A stretch of DNA of 64,000 nucleotides. Source: Pseudoxanthomonas sacheonensis. Its GTDB lineage: Bacteria > Pseudomonadota > Gammaproteobacteria > Xanthomonadales > Xanthomonadaceae. The notes under the pieces were generated by a model. That model saw only the letters and a program-made list of their open reading frames with translations. It was not told where the DNA came from and searched no databases. Positions 55,493-64,000 of this stretch are shown here, in pieces. The stretch spans positions 1-64,000 of the forward strand of contig NZ_PDWS01000023.1 of NCBI RefSeq assembly GCF_010093305.1, written 5' to 3'. Every line of letters begins with the position of its first letter. Position 1 is the first letter of the stretch. Made by a program: the position numbers and the translations under genes.

Positions 55493-56167
55493 TTACCGGC
55501 CCGAGGCCGCGACCGCCGCACGCATGCTGGCGATCACCTGCCGGTAGTCCGGCGCATTGAAGATGGCCGAACCGGCCACGAAGGTATCGGCGCCGGCGGC
55601 CGCGATTTCGCCGATGTTGTCGGCCTTCACTCCGCCATCGATTTCCAGGCGGATGGCCTTGCCGGTCGCATCGATTTTTTTCCGCACCGCCCGCAGTTTG
55701 TCCAGCGCCGAAGGAATGAAGGCCTGCCCGCCGAATCCCGGATTGACCGACATCAGCAGCACCATGTCCAGGTCTTCCAGCACCCAGTCCAGCGCATCGA
55801 CCGGCGTGGCCGGGTTCAGCACCAGCCCGGCCTTGCACCCATGCGACTTGATCAGCTGGATGGTGCGGTGCACGTGGTTGCTGGCCTCCGGGTGGAAGCT
55901 GATCAGCGTGGCGCCGGCCTCGGCGAAGTCGGGAACGATGCGGTCCACCGGCTTCACCATCAGGTGCACGTCGATCGGGGCGGTCACCCCGTGCTTGCGC
56001 CGCGCGCTGCAGACCAGCGGGCCGATGGTCAGGTTGGGCACGTAATGGTTGTCCATCACGTCGAAGTGCACCCAGTCGGCGCCGGCCTTCAGCACGTTGT
56101 CCACTTCCTCGCCCAGGCGGGCGAAATCGGCGGAGAGGATGGACGGGGCGATGATGCAGTCGGACAT
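55493..56167 (-). CDS. rpe: ribulose-phosphate 3-epimerase
   Basis: 224-residue TIM-barrel enzyme of the pentose phosphate pathway. Features: [17 protein letters not shown] at the start, [20 protein letters not shown], the [11 protein letters not shown] segment, [18 protein letters not shown] and [20 protein letters not shown]. Full length. It precedes trpE on the same strand by about 280 bases. Confidence 0.97.
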   Translation of the reverse strand: MSDCIIAPSILSADFARLGEEVDNVLKAGADWVHFDVMDNHYVPNLTIGPLVCSARRKHGVTAPIDVHLMVKPVDRIVPDFAEAGATLISFHPEASNHVHRTIQLIKSHGCKAGLVLNPATPVDALDWVLEDLDMVLLMSVNPGFGGQAFIPSALDKLRAVRKKIDATGKAIRLEIDGGVKADNIGEIAAAGADTFVAGSAIFNAPDYRQVIASMRAAVAASGR

Positions 56168-56199
56168 GGAGGGCTTCCGTTGGCGATCCGGTGTGGAGG

Positions 56200-56532
56200 T
56201 CAGCGCTTGCGCAGCTTCTTGATGCGGTCGTAGGCGGCGTTGATTTCGCCGGCCTTCTTTTCGGCCTGGCGGCGCAGATCGGCGGCCGCGCCGGTCATCT
56301 TGTCCGGGTGGTACTGGGAAATCAGCCGGCGGTAGGCCTGGTCGATTTCCGCATCGCTGGCTTCGCTGGTCAGGTTGAAGATGCGATAGGGGTTGTCCCG
56401 GCTCAGTTTGAACCAGTCCTGGTCGAAGGCATGGCCGATGATCAGGCCTATCAGCGCACCAAAAACGGGATTGGGGCGGAACAGCAAAGCGCCGGCGATC
56501 AGGCCCAGCAGTTTTCCGTACCAGCGGTTCAT
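56200..56532 (-). CDS. DnaJ-like J-domain membrane protein
   Basis: 110-residue protein: Gly-rich hydrophobic N-terminus ([20 protein letters not shown], residues 8-27, extending to ~35), then a J domain (~45-110) with [15 protein letters not shown] containing the essential HPD. It resembles the membrane anchor plus J domain of DjlA but lacks the TerB-like middle domain. It would stimulate DnaK at the membrane. It lies 32 bases upstream of rpe. Confidence 0.82.
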   Translation of the reverse strand: MNRWYGKLLGLIAGALLFRPNPVFGALIGLIIGHAFDQDWFKLSRDNPYRIFNLTSEASDAEIDQAYRRLISQYHPDKMTGAAADLRRQAEKKAGEINAAYDRIKKLRKR

Positions 56533-56634
56533 CGGCGGCCCTGTTCCCGTATTACCTGCATTTTACGGCACGGCGGCGCCCGCGCGCCGTAAACTAGGCG
56601 GCCTGCTCCCTTTCATCCGGCGGACCCAGGCTCC

Positions 56635-57561
56635 ATGCCCACTACCCTGCTTCAATCCGATCTGCCCGGCCTGACGCTGCGCCATCGCGGCAAAGTACGG
56701 GATGTTTTCGACCTGCCGCGCGAGCGCCTGCCCGCCGATGCGCCTTCGGGAGACTACTTGTTGATGGTCGCCACCGACCGCCTGAGCGCGTTCGACGTGG
56801 TGCTGCCGGACCCGATTCCCGGCAAGGGCGAGATGCTCTGCCAGATCTCCAATTTCTGGTTCGAGAAGACCGCCCACCTGCTGCCCAATCATCTGACCGG
56901 CATCGATGTGGCTTCGGTATTGCCCGCAGGCGTGGATCCGGCGCTGTACGCCAAGCGCAGCGTGGTCACCAAGCGCCTGAAGCCGGTACCGGTGGAAGCC
57001 ATCGCGCGCGGCTACCTGATCGGCAGCGGCTGGAAGGATTACCAGCGTACCGGCGCGGTCAGCGGCATCGCTCTTCCCGACGGCCTGCGCCAGGCGGAGA
57101 AACTACCGGAGCCCATCTTCACCCCTTCGACCAAAGCGGCGGTGGGCGACCATGACGAGAACATCGACTTCGACACCATGGTCAAGGCCGTGGGACCGGA
57201 GCTGGCCGAACGCGTGCGCGATGCGACCCTGCGCATCTATTCCTTCGCCGCCGATTACGCCGCCCAGCGCGGCATCCTGCTGGCCGACACCAAGTTCGAG
57301 TTCGGCACCGATGCCGACGGCCGCCTGTACGTGATGGACGAGATGCTGACGCCGGATTCCTCGCGCTACTGGCCGGCCGACGAGTACGGAGTGGGCACCA
57401 GCCCGCCCAGCTACGACAAGCAGTTCGTGCGCGACTATCTGGAGACGCTGGACTGGGGCAAGACCGCGCCGGGGCCAAGGTTGCCGGCGGAAGTGATCGA
57501 GCGCACGCGCGCCAAATACGCAGAGGCGCTGCAGAAGCTGGCGGGAATAGTGGTCGAGTAA
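56635..57561 (+). CDS. purC: phosphoribosylaminoimidazole-succinocarboxamide (SAICAR) synthase
   Basis: 308-residue purine biosynthesis ligase joining CAIR and aspartate. The signature motifs are [13 protein letters not shown] and [21 protein letters not shown] near the start, then [20 protein letters not shown] and [20 protein letters not shown]. It is of the longer (~300-residue) type seen in yeast and many proteobacteria. Divergent from the J-domain gene. Confidence 0.97.
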   Translation: MPTTLLQSDLPGLTLRHRGKVRDVFDLPRERLPADAPSGDYLLMVATDRLSAFDVVLPDPIPGKGEMLCQISNFWFEKTAHLLPNHLTGIDVASVLPAGVDPALYAKRSVVTKRLKPVPVEAIARGYLIGSGWKDYQRTGAVSGIALPDGLRQAEKLPEPIFTPSTKAAVGDHDENIDFDTMVKAVGPELAERVRDATLRIYSFAADYAAQRGILLADTKFEFGTDADGRLYVMDEMLTPDSSRYWPADEYGVGTSPPSYDKQFVRDYLETLDWGKTAPGPRLPAEVIERTRAKYAEALQKLAGIVVE

Positions 57562-57576
57562 AAATAACCTTGGGGT

Positions 57577-57645
57577 AAGTAGGGCGGGCACTGCCCGCCA
57601 GCGTTTGACTCGCCAAAGGCTCGGCGGGCAGTGCCCGCCCTACTT
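57577..57645. repeat. AAGTAGGGCGGGCACTGCCCGCC REP pair
   Basis: Left arm GTAGGGCGGGCACTGCCCGC and right arm ending GGCAGTGCCCGCCCTAC, each starting with GTAG, ~20 bases apart. It lies between purC and the EmrE-type gene and could terminate purC. Confidence 0.88.
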
Positions 57646-57697
57646 GGTTACGTTTACTCCGCAGGCGGCTGGGAATCGAATCCGAAGAGATTGAAAG

Positions 57698-58033
57698 ATG
57701 AAAATAGGCTATCTCTATCTCGGCATCGCTATCCTGGCCGAAGTCATCGCCACCAGCGCCTTGAAGTATTCCGAAGGTTTCACTAAACCGCTGTCCAGCC
57801 TGGTCGTGGCGCTGGGCTACGGGGTGGCGTTCTACTTCCTGTCTCTGGTGCTCAAAACGGTACCGATGGGCGTGGCCTACGCCATCTGGTCGGGCGTGGG
57901 CATCGTGCTGATCGCCGGTATCGGCTGGTTGTGGATGAAGCAGCCGCTGGATGCCCCGGCCCTGCTGGGTATCGGCCTGATCGTGGCCGGTGTGGCGGTA
58001 ATCCAGCTGTTTTCCAAATCTACGGCCCACTAG
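57698..58033 (+). CDS. SMR-family multidrug exporter (EmrE/QacE type)
   Basis: 111-residue protein with four transmembrane helices. Essential Glu is in [20 protein letters not shown]; the signature [15 protein letters not shown] lies in helix 3, and the second half contains [15 protein letters not shown]. Unlike the SugE-type gene at 46 kb it has the S-A-L-K pattern of EmrE rather than G-L-K, and no riboswitch lies upstream. Cationic drug efflux is inferred. Confidence 0.88.
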   Translation: MKIGYLYLGIAILAEVIATSALKYSEGFTKPLSSLVVALGYGVAFYFLSLVLKTVPMGVAYAIWSGVGIVLIAGIGWLWMKQPLDAPALLGIGLIVAGVAVIQLFSKSTAH

Positions 58034-58109
58034 CGCCCGGCATCCCGGAAACGCCAGCCCCAATCGGCTATGCTCCATACCCTAGCGCACTGATCCTCGG
58101 GAGGGATGT

Positions 58110-58589
58110 ATGAATGCGTCGGTACAACGCCCCATCGACCGCTGGTTCCACAGCTACTCCGGCGATCACCAGAACGAAACCAACCAACTGATCCACGTGT
58201 TCGCCGTACCTGCGATTCTCTGGTCGGTAGTGGCTTTCATGTGGTGCATTCCCGTGTTCGGCACGCTGTTCAAGAGCGGGGTGTGGGCGGCGCTGGCCAT
58301 GTTCGCCACCTGGATGTTCTACAACCGCCTCTCGCGACCCATCGGCTACGGCATGCTGGTGGTGTTTTTCACCATGGGGTGCCTGTGCCGGCTGCTGGAA
58401 CAAAGCGTCGGTTTGCAGAATCTGTTGTACATCGCCATCGCCGTATTCGTGTTGGCGTGGATCGCGCAATTCATCGGCCACAAGATCGAAGGCAAGAAGC
58501 CCAGCTTCTTCACCGACCTGATCTACTTGTTGATCGGACCGATCTGGGTGCTGTCCAAGTTCTATCGCAAGATGGGCTGGAAGTATTGA
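58110..58589 (+). CDS. Mpo1-like (DUF962/YGL010w) 2-hydroxy fatty acid dioxygenase family protein
   Basis: 159-residue membrane protein with four or five predicted helices. The family features are HSYSGDHQNETNQLIHVFAV near the N-terminus (His residues for iron) and AQFIGHKIEGKKPSFFTDLI near the C-terminus. Yeast Mpo1 is an iron-dependent dioxygenase for 2-hydroxy fatty acids; the bacterial role is unproven. It follows the EmrE-type gene by 76 bases. Confidence 0.85.
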   Translation: MNASVQRPIDRWFHSYSGDHQNETNQLIHVFAVPAILWSVVAFMWCIPVFGTLFKSGVWAALAMFATWMFYNRLSRPIGYGMLVVFFTMGCLCRLLEQSVGLQNLLYIAIAVFVLAWIAQFIGHKIEGKKPSFFTDLIYLLIGPIWVLSKFYRKMGWKY

Positions 58590-58597
58590 AGGACGCC

Positions 58598-58668
58598 TTG
58601 TAGAGCCGAGCTTGCTCGGCTGCTCCCGATACTGGCAAAAAAACAGCCGAGCAAGCTCGGCTCTACAA
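58598..58668. repeat. GTAG REP pair (SMAG-like), copy 2
   Basis: Same inverted pair as 43256-43327: TTGTAGAGCCGAGCTTGCTC and its inverse ending AAGCTCGGCTCTACAA, ~18 bases apart. The right arm overlaps the end of the NAD-binding gene and contributes its TAG stop codon (58663-58665). Confidence 0.92.
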
Positions 58669-59520
58669 AAAGAACATTCCGCTGGTGGGTTGGAATGCTC
58701 TTGGCGCGTAACCGAAATCCCGCTGCGCGGGCTCTATATCGAACACCAGATCTTGCTGCATCCGCGCCACCGCCGCGCCGCCCAGGCTCTGCATTTTCCC
58801 CAGCGCGTGCGCGCCCGCCAGCGCGGCCTTGAACAACGGCATCGGCACCCGGATCAATCTTGCCGGCGGTTGCAGCGAGGCCAGGGTGCGCTTCACCATT
58901 TCCGCATAAGCCAGCGTTTCTCCTCCGGGCAGAGCGTAACTGCGGCCGTGGGCATTGGCGGACTCCACCGCCGCCAAGGCCGCGTCGGCAAGATCCTGCA
59001 CATGCACCGGCTGCCGCAGCCCATCGGCGTTGCCCGGCAACACGAAGAAACCGGTGCGGCGCGCCAGCGATGCGATCCGTGTCAGGGTCTTGTCCCGGCC
59101 GGCGCCATAGACCAGGGTCGGGCGCAGCACCGTCGCTGCCGCCTGGCGCTGCCGGGCGGCCTCGAAGATGCGGGCCTCCGCATCGCCCAGCCTGGCGGCG
59201 ACATCGCGCTCGGGCAGGTCTTCCGATTCCTGCTTGGTTTCAAGACTGGTCGAGCCGAACGCGATCACGCGCGCAGTGATCAGCGCGGTATTCGAATACC
59301 AGTGCGAGAAGTGATCCAGAGGTCCCAGGCTGAAAATCGCGTCGACCCGTTGCGGCAGCCCTTCCACCCGCTGCAGATCGCCGCGCAGCCATTTCAATTC
59401 CCCATGATCGGTCTGCGGCGCGCGCGATACGGCCGTGACGCGCCAGCCATCGGCCAGCAACCGTTCGATCACCGGCACGCCGATTTGGCCGCTGCCGCCG
59501 AACACCAGCGCGCTGCGCAT
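58663..59520 (-). CDS. NAD(P)-binding SDR/epimerase-like protein
   Basis: 285-residue Rossmann-fold protein. The dinucleotide site is LVFGGSGQIGVPVIERLLA, and the family core has GSTSLETKQ, VLRPTLVYGAGRDKTL and PVHVQDLADAALAAVE. The expected active-site Tyr-x-x-x-Lys is not obvious, so it is probably an atypical member (extended or NmrA-like). Its stop codon lies in a GTAG repeat. It is followed upstream, on the same strand, by nhaA with a one-base gap. Confidence 0.72.
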   Translation of the reverse strand: MRSALVFGGSGQIGVPVIERLLADGWRVTAVSRAPQTDHGELKWLRGDLQRVEGLPQRVDAIFSLGPLDHFSHWYSNTALITARVIAFGSTSLETKQESEDLPERDVAARLGDAEARIFEAARQRQAAATVLRPTLVYGAGRDKTLTRIASLARRTGFFVLPGNADGLRQPVHVQDLADAALAAVESANAHGRSYALPGGETLAYAEMVKRTLASLQPPARLIRVPMPLFKAALAGAHALGKMQSLGGAAVARMQQDLVFDIEPAQRDFGYAPRAFQPTSGMFFL

Positions 59521-60723
59521 TCAATCGTTGCCGGGCTTAAGCGTGAAACGCAGCCAGACCCAGCCGGCCAGCGCCGAGATCACCGATGCGCACAACACAC
59601 CCAGCACCGAAGCTTCCCCGAAATGGCCGCCGATACTGGCGAAGGCCAGATTGGAAATGAACAGGCTCATGGTGAAACCCACGCCGCAGAGCATGCCCAG
59701 CCCAACCATGGCCTTGAAGTCCATGCCCTCGGGAAAGCGCGCGATACCGGCGGCGCGCGCGAACAGTGCGATGGCGACGATCCCGACCGGCTTGCCCAGC
59801 ACCAGGCCCAGTACGATTCCCAGCGGCACCGACGCCAGCAGATCGCTCATTTGAAGATCGCCCAATGCGAGGCCGGCATTGGTGAAAGCGAACAGCGGCA
59901 GCACCAGGTACGCCACCCACGGGTGCAGCGTGTGTTCCAGCGACTCCAGCGGCGAAGGCGCATCATCGGTCCTGCCGCGCAGCGGAATCAACAGGCCGGT
60001 GACCACACCGGCCAGCGTGGCGTGCACGCCCGACTTCAGCACGAAGTACCAGACCACTGCGCCGAGGAACAGATACGGCCACAACCGCGTCACTCCGCGC
60101 TGGTTGAGCAGCAGCATCAAACCGACTCCCGCCCCGGCCCACGCCAGCTGGTGCGCGGCCAGATCGTGGGTATAGAAGATGGCGATGATCAGGATGGCGA
60201 CCAGGTCGTCGACCACCGCTATGGTCGACAGCAGCAGCTTCATTCCCAACGGCACGCGCGAGCCCAGCAAAGCCAGGATCCCCAGCGCGAAAGCGATGTC
60301 GGTGGCAGTGGGAATGGCCCAGCCGCGCAGCGCGACGGGATCGCCCTGGTTCATGGCCCAGTACAGGATCGCCGGCACCGCCACGCCGCCGATCGCGCAC
60401 AGCACCGGCAGCAGCATCTGTTCGCGGCTGGAGAGCTGGCCGCTTAGGGTCTCGCGCTTGATTTCCAGCGCCACCAGCAGGAAGAACACCGCCATCAACC
60501 CGTCGTTGATCCAGTGTTCGGCGCCTTTCACCAGGCTGAAACCGCCGACGTTGAAACCGATCGGCAAGTGCCGGAACGCTTCGTACGCGCCCTGCCACGG
60601 CGAGTTGGCCACGACCATCGCCAATGCGGCGGCGGCCATCAGCACGATGCCGGCGGCGGCTTGCAGGCGGAAGAAGTCGCGCAGCAACTCGATGCCGCGG
60701 GTAACGGGATTGATTCGGCTCAT
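59521..60723 (-). CDS. nhaA: Na+/H+ antiporter NhaA
   Basis: 400-residue, 12-helix inner-membrane antiporter that exports sodium in exchange for protons at high pH. The transport aspartate pair is in STIAVVDDLVAILIIAIFYT (Asp-Asp), with TATDIAFALGILALLGSRVP upstream; the C-terminal helix pattern with GMLCGVGFTMSLFISNLAF is typical. It abuts the NAD-binding protein gene downstream. Confidence 0.96.
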   Translation of the reverse strand: MSRINPVTRGIELLRDFFRLQAAAGIVLMAAAALAMVVANSPWQGAYEAFRHLPIGFNVGGFSLVKGAEHWINDGLMAVFFLLVALEIKRETLSGQLSSREQMLLPVLCAIGGVAVPAILYWAMNQGDPVALRGWAIPTATDIAFALGILALLGSRVPLGMKLLLSTIAVVDDLVAILIIAIFYTHDLAAHQLAWAGAGVGLMLLLNQRGVTRLWPYLFLGAVVWYFVLKSGVHATLAGVVTGLLIPLRGRTDDAPSPLESLEHTLHPWVAYLVLPLFAFTNAGLALGDLQMSDLLASVPLGIVLGLVLGKPVGIVAIALFARAAGIARFPEGMDFKAMVGLGMLCGVGFTMSLFISNLAFASIGGHFGEASVLGVLCASVISALAGWVWLRFTLKPGND

Positions 60724-60757
60724 GCGTCCAGTATATCGACCGGGCCGCGGGTCGCTC

Positions 60758-61711
60758 TCAGCTCGCGATCAGGAACAGTTCCAGCGCGACCCAACCCAGG
60801 AACGCCACGAACAGAATCGTGCCCTCGGTCTTGCTGATGCGCAGATCGCCGCGCAGCATGGGATACAGCACCAGCACGAAAGCGATGGCCGCGGGCAATT
60901 CCAGTTTCACGAAGGACTCGGGCAGCGGCAGCGGACGCAAAGCGGCCATGCCGCCCACCACCACCAGCAGATTGAACAGGCTGGAACCGATCACATGACC
61001 CACCACCATGTCGCCCTGCCCACGCCGCGCGGCGGCGATGGCGGCGGCGACTTCCGGCAGCGCGGTGCCGATGGCCACCGGCAACAGGCCAACCAGCAAG
61101 GGCGACCAACCCCAGGCGGCGCCGATCATCGGCGCGCCCTGCACCACGAACTTGGCGCCGAAATAAAGCAACGCCACCGCAATCGCGAAGCGCAGCAGGT
61201 TCATCCACAGCACGCTGCGGGTGGCGGCGTAGGCCGCGATGCTCTCGCGCACTTCCGCCTGCTCGCGCCCGCTGCGCGCCAGCGTGAACGCAAGCGCGGC
61301 GACAAAACCCAGCAACAGCACGATGCCTTCGATGCGGGTGATGACGCCATCCAAGCCGAACACGATCAAGGCCAGGTTGGCCACCGTCAGCAACACCAGC
61401 AGCGGCGACAGCAGGCGCATGCGCACCAGCAATGGCGCGAAGATGGCGGCCAGGCCCAGGGTCAGGCCGACGTTGACGATATTGCTGCCCACCGCGTTGC
61501 CCAACGCCAGGTCCTGGGCGCCGACCACGTAGGCGCGCGCGTTTACGAACAGTTCCGGCAGCGAAGTGCCGAAGGCGACCAGCAACAGGCCGGCGACGAA
61601 GGGCGAAGCGCCGAACTTCTGCGCCAGGCCAGAAGCGCCCTTGACGATGGAATCGCCTCCCAGCGCCAGCAGCACCAGACCCAATGCGAAAAAACCCCAG
61701 GCTTCAGCCAT
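60758..61711 (-). CDS. calcium/sodium antiporter of the CaCA family (YrbG-like)
   Basis: 317-residue inner-membrane protein with two homologous halves. The alpha-repeat motifs are VAFGTSLPELFVNAR with GNAVGSNIVNVGLTL in the first half, and VAIGTALPEVAAAIA with VGHVIGSSLFNLL in the second. The family exchanges calcium (or other cations) for sodium or protons. It is in the same direction as nhaA, 34 bases upstream, and both are cation antiporters. Confidence 0.9.
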   Translation of the reverse strand: MAEAWGFFALGLVLLALGGDSIVKGASGLAQKFGASPFVAGLLLVAFGTSLPELFVNARAYVVGAQDLALGNAVGSNIVNVGLTLGLAAIFAPLLVRMRLLSPLLVLLTVANLALIVFGLDGVITRIEGIVLLLGFVAALAFTLARSGREQAEVRESIAAYAATRSVLWMNLLRFAIAVALLYFGAKFVVQGAPMIGAAWGWSPLLVGLLPVAIGTALPEVAAAIAAARRGQGDMVVGHVIGSSLFNLLVVVGGMAALRPLPLPESFVKLELPAAIAFVLVLYPMLRGDLRISKTEGTILFVAFLGWVALELFLIAS

Positions 61712-61776
61712 CGCCGCTCTCCCCTACCGTTGTCCCGATTCCAGGGCCCAGTCTATGCGCAAGCGCGCCGCGTTGT

Positions 61777-61839
61777 CGTGGGAGCGGCACCTCGCCGCGA
61801 GCCCTTGCTTAAAGCTCGCGGCGAGACGCCGCTCCCACG
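61777..61839. repeat. CGTGGGAGCGGC inverted pair
   Basis: Left arm CGTGGGAGCGGCACCTCGCC and right arm ending GACGCCGCTCCCACG, about 12 bases apart. It lies between the lipoprotein gene at 61.9 kb and the antiporter gene. Confidence 0.82.
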
Positions 61840-61858
61840 GCCGGTGGACGGTCCTAGC

Positions 61859-62503
61859 TCAGGAGCAACCTTCCACGTAATCGACCTGCGGCGTCAGGCC
61901 CACGCGCCATGCGGTGACCTTGCCGGCCGCATCGGTTTCGAACACCAGCTTGCTGGGTGCCACGCCGCTGGCGGCGATGGAGAGATACTGGCCGCCTTCC
62001 ACATATTTATGCGGACTGGATTGCAGCGCGTTGCCGTAGAGCTTCTGCAGTTCGTCGACGGTCATGCCGACCTTGCCGCCGCCAGGCGCAGCCTCCTTGT
62101 CGGTACCCACGTCGTAGCGCACGAACTTGCCGTCTTCGGCCATGAAGGCGAAATCGGATGCCTTCTTCACCCACTTCGGCGTCAGGTAGTAGCAGGTGCT
62201 GCCTTCGCTGGGCTTGCCGTTGAGTTCGCCACCCCACGCGGCCTTGGCTTCGTCGACGGTGCTGCCGAGCTTCATGTCCCCGTAGCCGGCAAAACTGGCC
62301 TGGGTGTCGGCCGCAACAGCGGCCGGGGCGGCGCCTTCGGCGGTTGCAGCGACGGGAGGCGGCGTTTCCGGTGCGGGGGCCGGGGAAACGGGCGCAACCG
62401 CTTCGGTATCGGCGGTAGTCGGGGCTGCTTCCGGGGCGGCGGGCTTGCACGCAACCAGCGACACGCCGGCGATAGCTAGGAACAACAAGGGGAAACAGCG
62501 CAT
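61859..62503 (-). CDS. predicted lipoprotein
   Basis: 214-residue lipoprotein: signal peptide with lipobox SLVAC (Cys19), then an Ala/Pro-rich linker to ~residue 70. The globular part has DMKLGSTVDEAKAAWGGELN and GKVGMTVDELQKLYGNALQ, two short repeats of the type G-x-T-V-D-E, resembling a repeated lid seen in bacterial lipoproteins of unknown role. The start at 62503 is chosen from the lipobox position. No enzyme motif is seen. Confidence 0.72.
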   Translation of the reverse strand: MRCFPLLFLAIAGVSLVACKPAAPEAAPTTADTEAVAPVSPAPAPETPPPVAATAEGAAPAAVAADTQASFAGYGDMKLGSTVDEAKAAWGGELNGKPSEGSTCYYLTPKWVKKASDFAFMAEDGKFVRYDVGTDKEAAPGGGKVGMTVDELQKLYGNALQSSPHKYVEGGQYLSIAASGVAPSKLVFETDAAGKVTAWRVGLTPQVDYVEGCS

Positions 62504-62694
62504 GCGGCACTCCAAATCAGGTGGTGACGCGCACGCTAGCACTTGCGCGTTAACCTGTCGCAAACGGCCGTTCCCGGCCGTGTTTGCCGCGCGGCTTGCG
62601 AGCGCACTGGCAAAAGGGTGCTGACCGTCACTGTCACGTGTGTTTCATCGGCCGCCTTTACGCTGCGCGCCGCTTCACGTTTTCCGGCGCGCGC

Positions 62695-63303
62695 ATGTAT
62701 CCACGCAAGACCGATCTGGCCCGGCAAGCTCTGCAATCGCATGCGGCGCCGTTGGCCATGCGCGAACGCCAGGCGTTGATCTTGTGCGATGGTCGCCGCA
62801 GCCTCGCCGAACTGGGCGCGATGCTGGGAACCGGCGCGGTCGCGCAGATAGAGCGGCTTTGCGCGGCAGGCTACCTGATCATGACCGCGACCCCGGCAAC
62901 CTCGACTGCGTCTGCGCCCGAGCCGGCACCTGCGCCGATGCCCGCGCCGATCCGCCCCGTCGCGTCGCCCGCTCCTGCTGCTTCTGTTGCACCGTTCGCA
63001 GTATCGCCTGCACCCGCGGCTTCTTCGCGCCGTTCGATCGTCGCCGCCAAACTGTATGTGATCGGCATGCTGGAACTGCAGCGCCACGAATCGGCGGTTT
63101 CCCATCGGATGCGCTTGCAAACCAGCCAGGACCCCGATGCCACGGTCGCGCACATCCTGGCCGCGGTGCATTGTCTTCAGATCACTACGTCCGCGTCTTT
63201 CACGCAACGAGTTCGCGAACGCCTGGCCGAAGTGTTGCCCGAGCCCTACTTGCCGGCGCTGGAACAACTAGACCTGACGCAGGCCCAATCCATCGCGACG
63301 TAA
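62695..63303 (+). CDS. hypothetical protein with helix-rich N- and C-terminal regions
   Basis: 202-residue protein. Residues ~20-70 look like a winged-helix or similar small domain (LILCDGRRSLAELGAMLGTG, AQIERLCAAGYLIM). An Ala/Pro-rich linker (~75-120) joins it to a helical C-terminal region (SIVAAKLYVIGMLELQRHES). I do not recognise a named family. The start at 62695 is preferred because the frame upstream is not coding-like. It is convergent with hmgA after 5 bases, and has no clear operon partner. Confidence 0.65.
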   Translation: MYPRKTDLARQALQSHAAPLAMRERQALILCDGRRSLAELGAMLGTGAVAQIERLCAAGYLIMTATPATSTASAPEPAPAPMPAPIRPVASPAPAASVAPFAVSPAPAASSRRSIVAAKLYVIGMLELQRHESAVSHRMRLQTSQDPDATVAHILAAVHCLQITTSASFTQRVRERLAEVLPEPYLPALEQLDLTQAQSIAT

Positions 63304-63308
63304 GATCC

Positions 63309-64000
63309 CTATGCGGCAGGGCCGGGAAAACGCTTCTTCAGCCCGGCCCAACACTGCTGATAATCACGCTGACGGTGCGCCGCGTCGATCGCCTGATGCG
63401 TCGGCCGTATCACCGCCCGCGTTTCGAACATGAAAGCCATGGTGTCGGCGACGACATCCGGTTTCGACAGATCCGCAATGCTGGCTTTCTCGAACGTGGC
63501 CGCGTCCGGCCCATGCCCGCTCATGCAGTTGTGCAGCGAAGCGCCTCCTGGCGCGAAGCCTTCGGCCTTGGCGTCATAAGCGCCGTGAACCAAGCCCATA
63601 AACTCGCTGGCGACGTTGCGATGGAACCACGGCGGACGGAAGGTGTCCTGCGCCACCAGCCAGCGTGGCGGGAAGATCACGAAATCCAGGTTCGCCGTCC
63701 CGGCCGTGTCGCTGGGCGAAGTGAGCACGGTGAAGATCGACGGATCCGGATGGTCGAAGCTGATGGAACCTATCGCGTTGAAGCGCCGCAGGTCGTAGCG
63801 GTAAGGCGCGTAGTTGCCGTGCCAGCCCACCACGTCCAGCGGCGAGTGGCCGATATCGGCGCGCCACAGATGGCCCTGGAACTTGGCGATCAGTTCGAAC
63901 TCGCCTTCCAGATCTTCATAGGCGGCCACAGGCGTCTCGAAATCGCGCGGATTGGCCAAGCCATTGGCGCCGATTGGGCCCAGATCGGGAAGCCGCAGCA
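63309..64000 (-). CDS. hmgA: homogentisate 1,2-dioxygenase, C-terminal part (gene continues beyond window)
   Basis: C-terminal ~230 residues of the non-heme iron enzyme that opens the homogentisate ring. Iron-ligand and active-site segments include [20 protein letters not shown] and [20 protein letters not shown]. The frame continues through the right edge (ending in [10 protein letters not shown] at its left side), so the N-terminal part lies outside. It belongs to the same pathway as maiA and fahA at 41-43 kb. Confidence 0.93.
   Translation of the reverse strand, partial: LRLPDLGPIGANGLANPRDFETPVAAYEDLEGEFELIAKFQGHLWRADIGHSPLDVVGWHGNYAPYRYDLRRFNAIGSISFDHPDPSIFTVLTSPSDTAGTANLDFVIFPPRWLVAQDTFRPPWFHRNVASEFMGLVHGAYDAKAEGFAPGGASLHNCMSGHGPDAATFEKASIADLSKPDVVADTMAFMFETRAVIRPTHQAIDAAHRQRDYQQCWAGLKKRFPGPAA

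Noticed and set aside
58612-62479. Long plus-strand open frames (611 and 766 codons) opposite nhaA and the Ca/Na antiporter
   Set aside because: They run antisense to well-supported genes, and are Gln/Arg/His-rich with no domain. They reflect the codon bias of the opposite strand.

Overview
The window is a high-GC, gene-dense proteobacterial chromosome segment. It most likely comes from the Xanthomonadaceae/Lysobacteraceae (Lysobacter, Pseudoxanthomonas, Luteimonas or a relative). Three things point there: a clp-type CRP regulator beside speD, an LPS O-antigen locus lying exactly between metB and etfBA (the conserved flanks in Xanthomonas), and many GTAG-starting palindromic repeats like those of Stenotrophomonas/Xanthomonas. 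Species assignment is inference.

Layout. 0-5 kb: partial pssA, two DUF4124 proteins, proS, a repeat-rich gap with two inverted copies of a ~217-bp dispersed repeat, and a ThrE-type exporter. 5-9 kb: a lipid-transport operon (STAS-MlaE fusion, MlaF, MlaD, PqiC-like lipoprotein). 9-20 kb: alkB, ETF-ubiquinone oxidoreductase, an accessory WbsX-RgpF glycan protein, a metzincin lipoprotein with FG-GAP repeats, scoAB, an ATP-grasp enzyme and etfBA.

20.2-34.8 kb is the O-antigen locus, all on the minus strand: wzm and wzt exporter genes; a 1591-residue methyltransferase/coiled-coil/GT4/GT2/GT4 protein; asnB; a double methyltransferase; a small lipoprotein; a two-domain GT2 protein; a CmcI-type protein; and a small methyltransferase. 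It carries at least five methyltransferase-type modules and no sugar-nucleotide synthesis genes. The proposed logic is assembly and methyl-capping of a glycan by the fused enzyme, followed by Wzm/Wzt export. The locus is flanked by metB and cbs (transsulfuration).

37.5-48 kb: a third copy of the ~217-bp repeat, a DUF465 protein, a DUF4398/OmpA pair, pilU, maiA-fahA (tyrosine catabolism; the end of hmgA lies at the window edge), a 2OG-Fe dioxygenase, tRNA-Gln, rpsI-rplM, coq7, a guanidinium-exporter gene preceded by a guanidine-II (mini-ykkC) riboswitch, speD and clp. 48-57 kb: a zinc-ribbon protein, then a trp operon (trpE, SIMPL, trpG, trpD, ABM, trpC, HAD phosphatase) preceded by rpe and a J-domain gene. 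56-64 kb: purC, an EmrE-type SMR, Mpo1-like protein, NAD-binding protein, nhaA, a Ca/Na antiporter, a lipoprotein, a hypothetical protein and partial hmgA.

Intergenic spaces are filled with paired inverted REP-like sequences. In two places such a repeat supplies a gene's stop codon, and in one a simple repeat forms the N-terminus of mlaF. No transposase, CRISPR array, rRNA or RAYT gene was seen.
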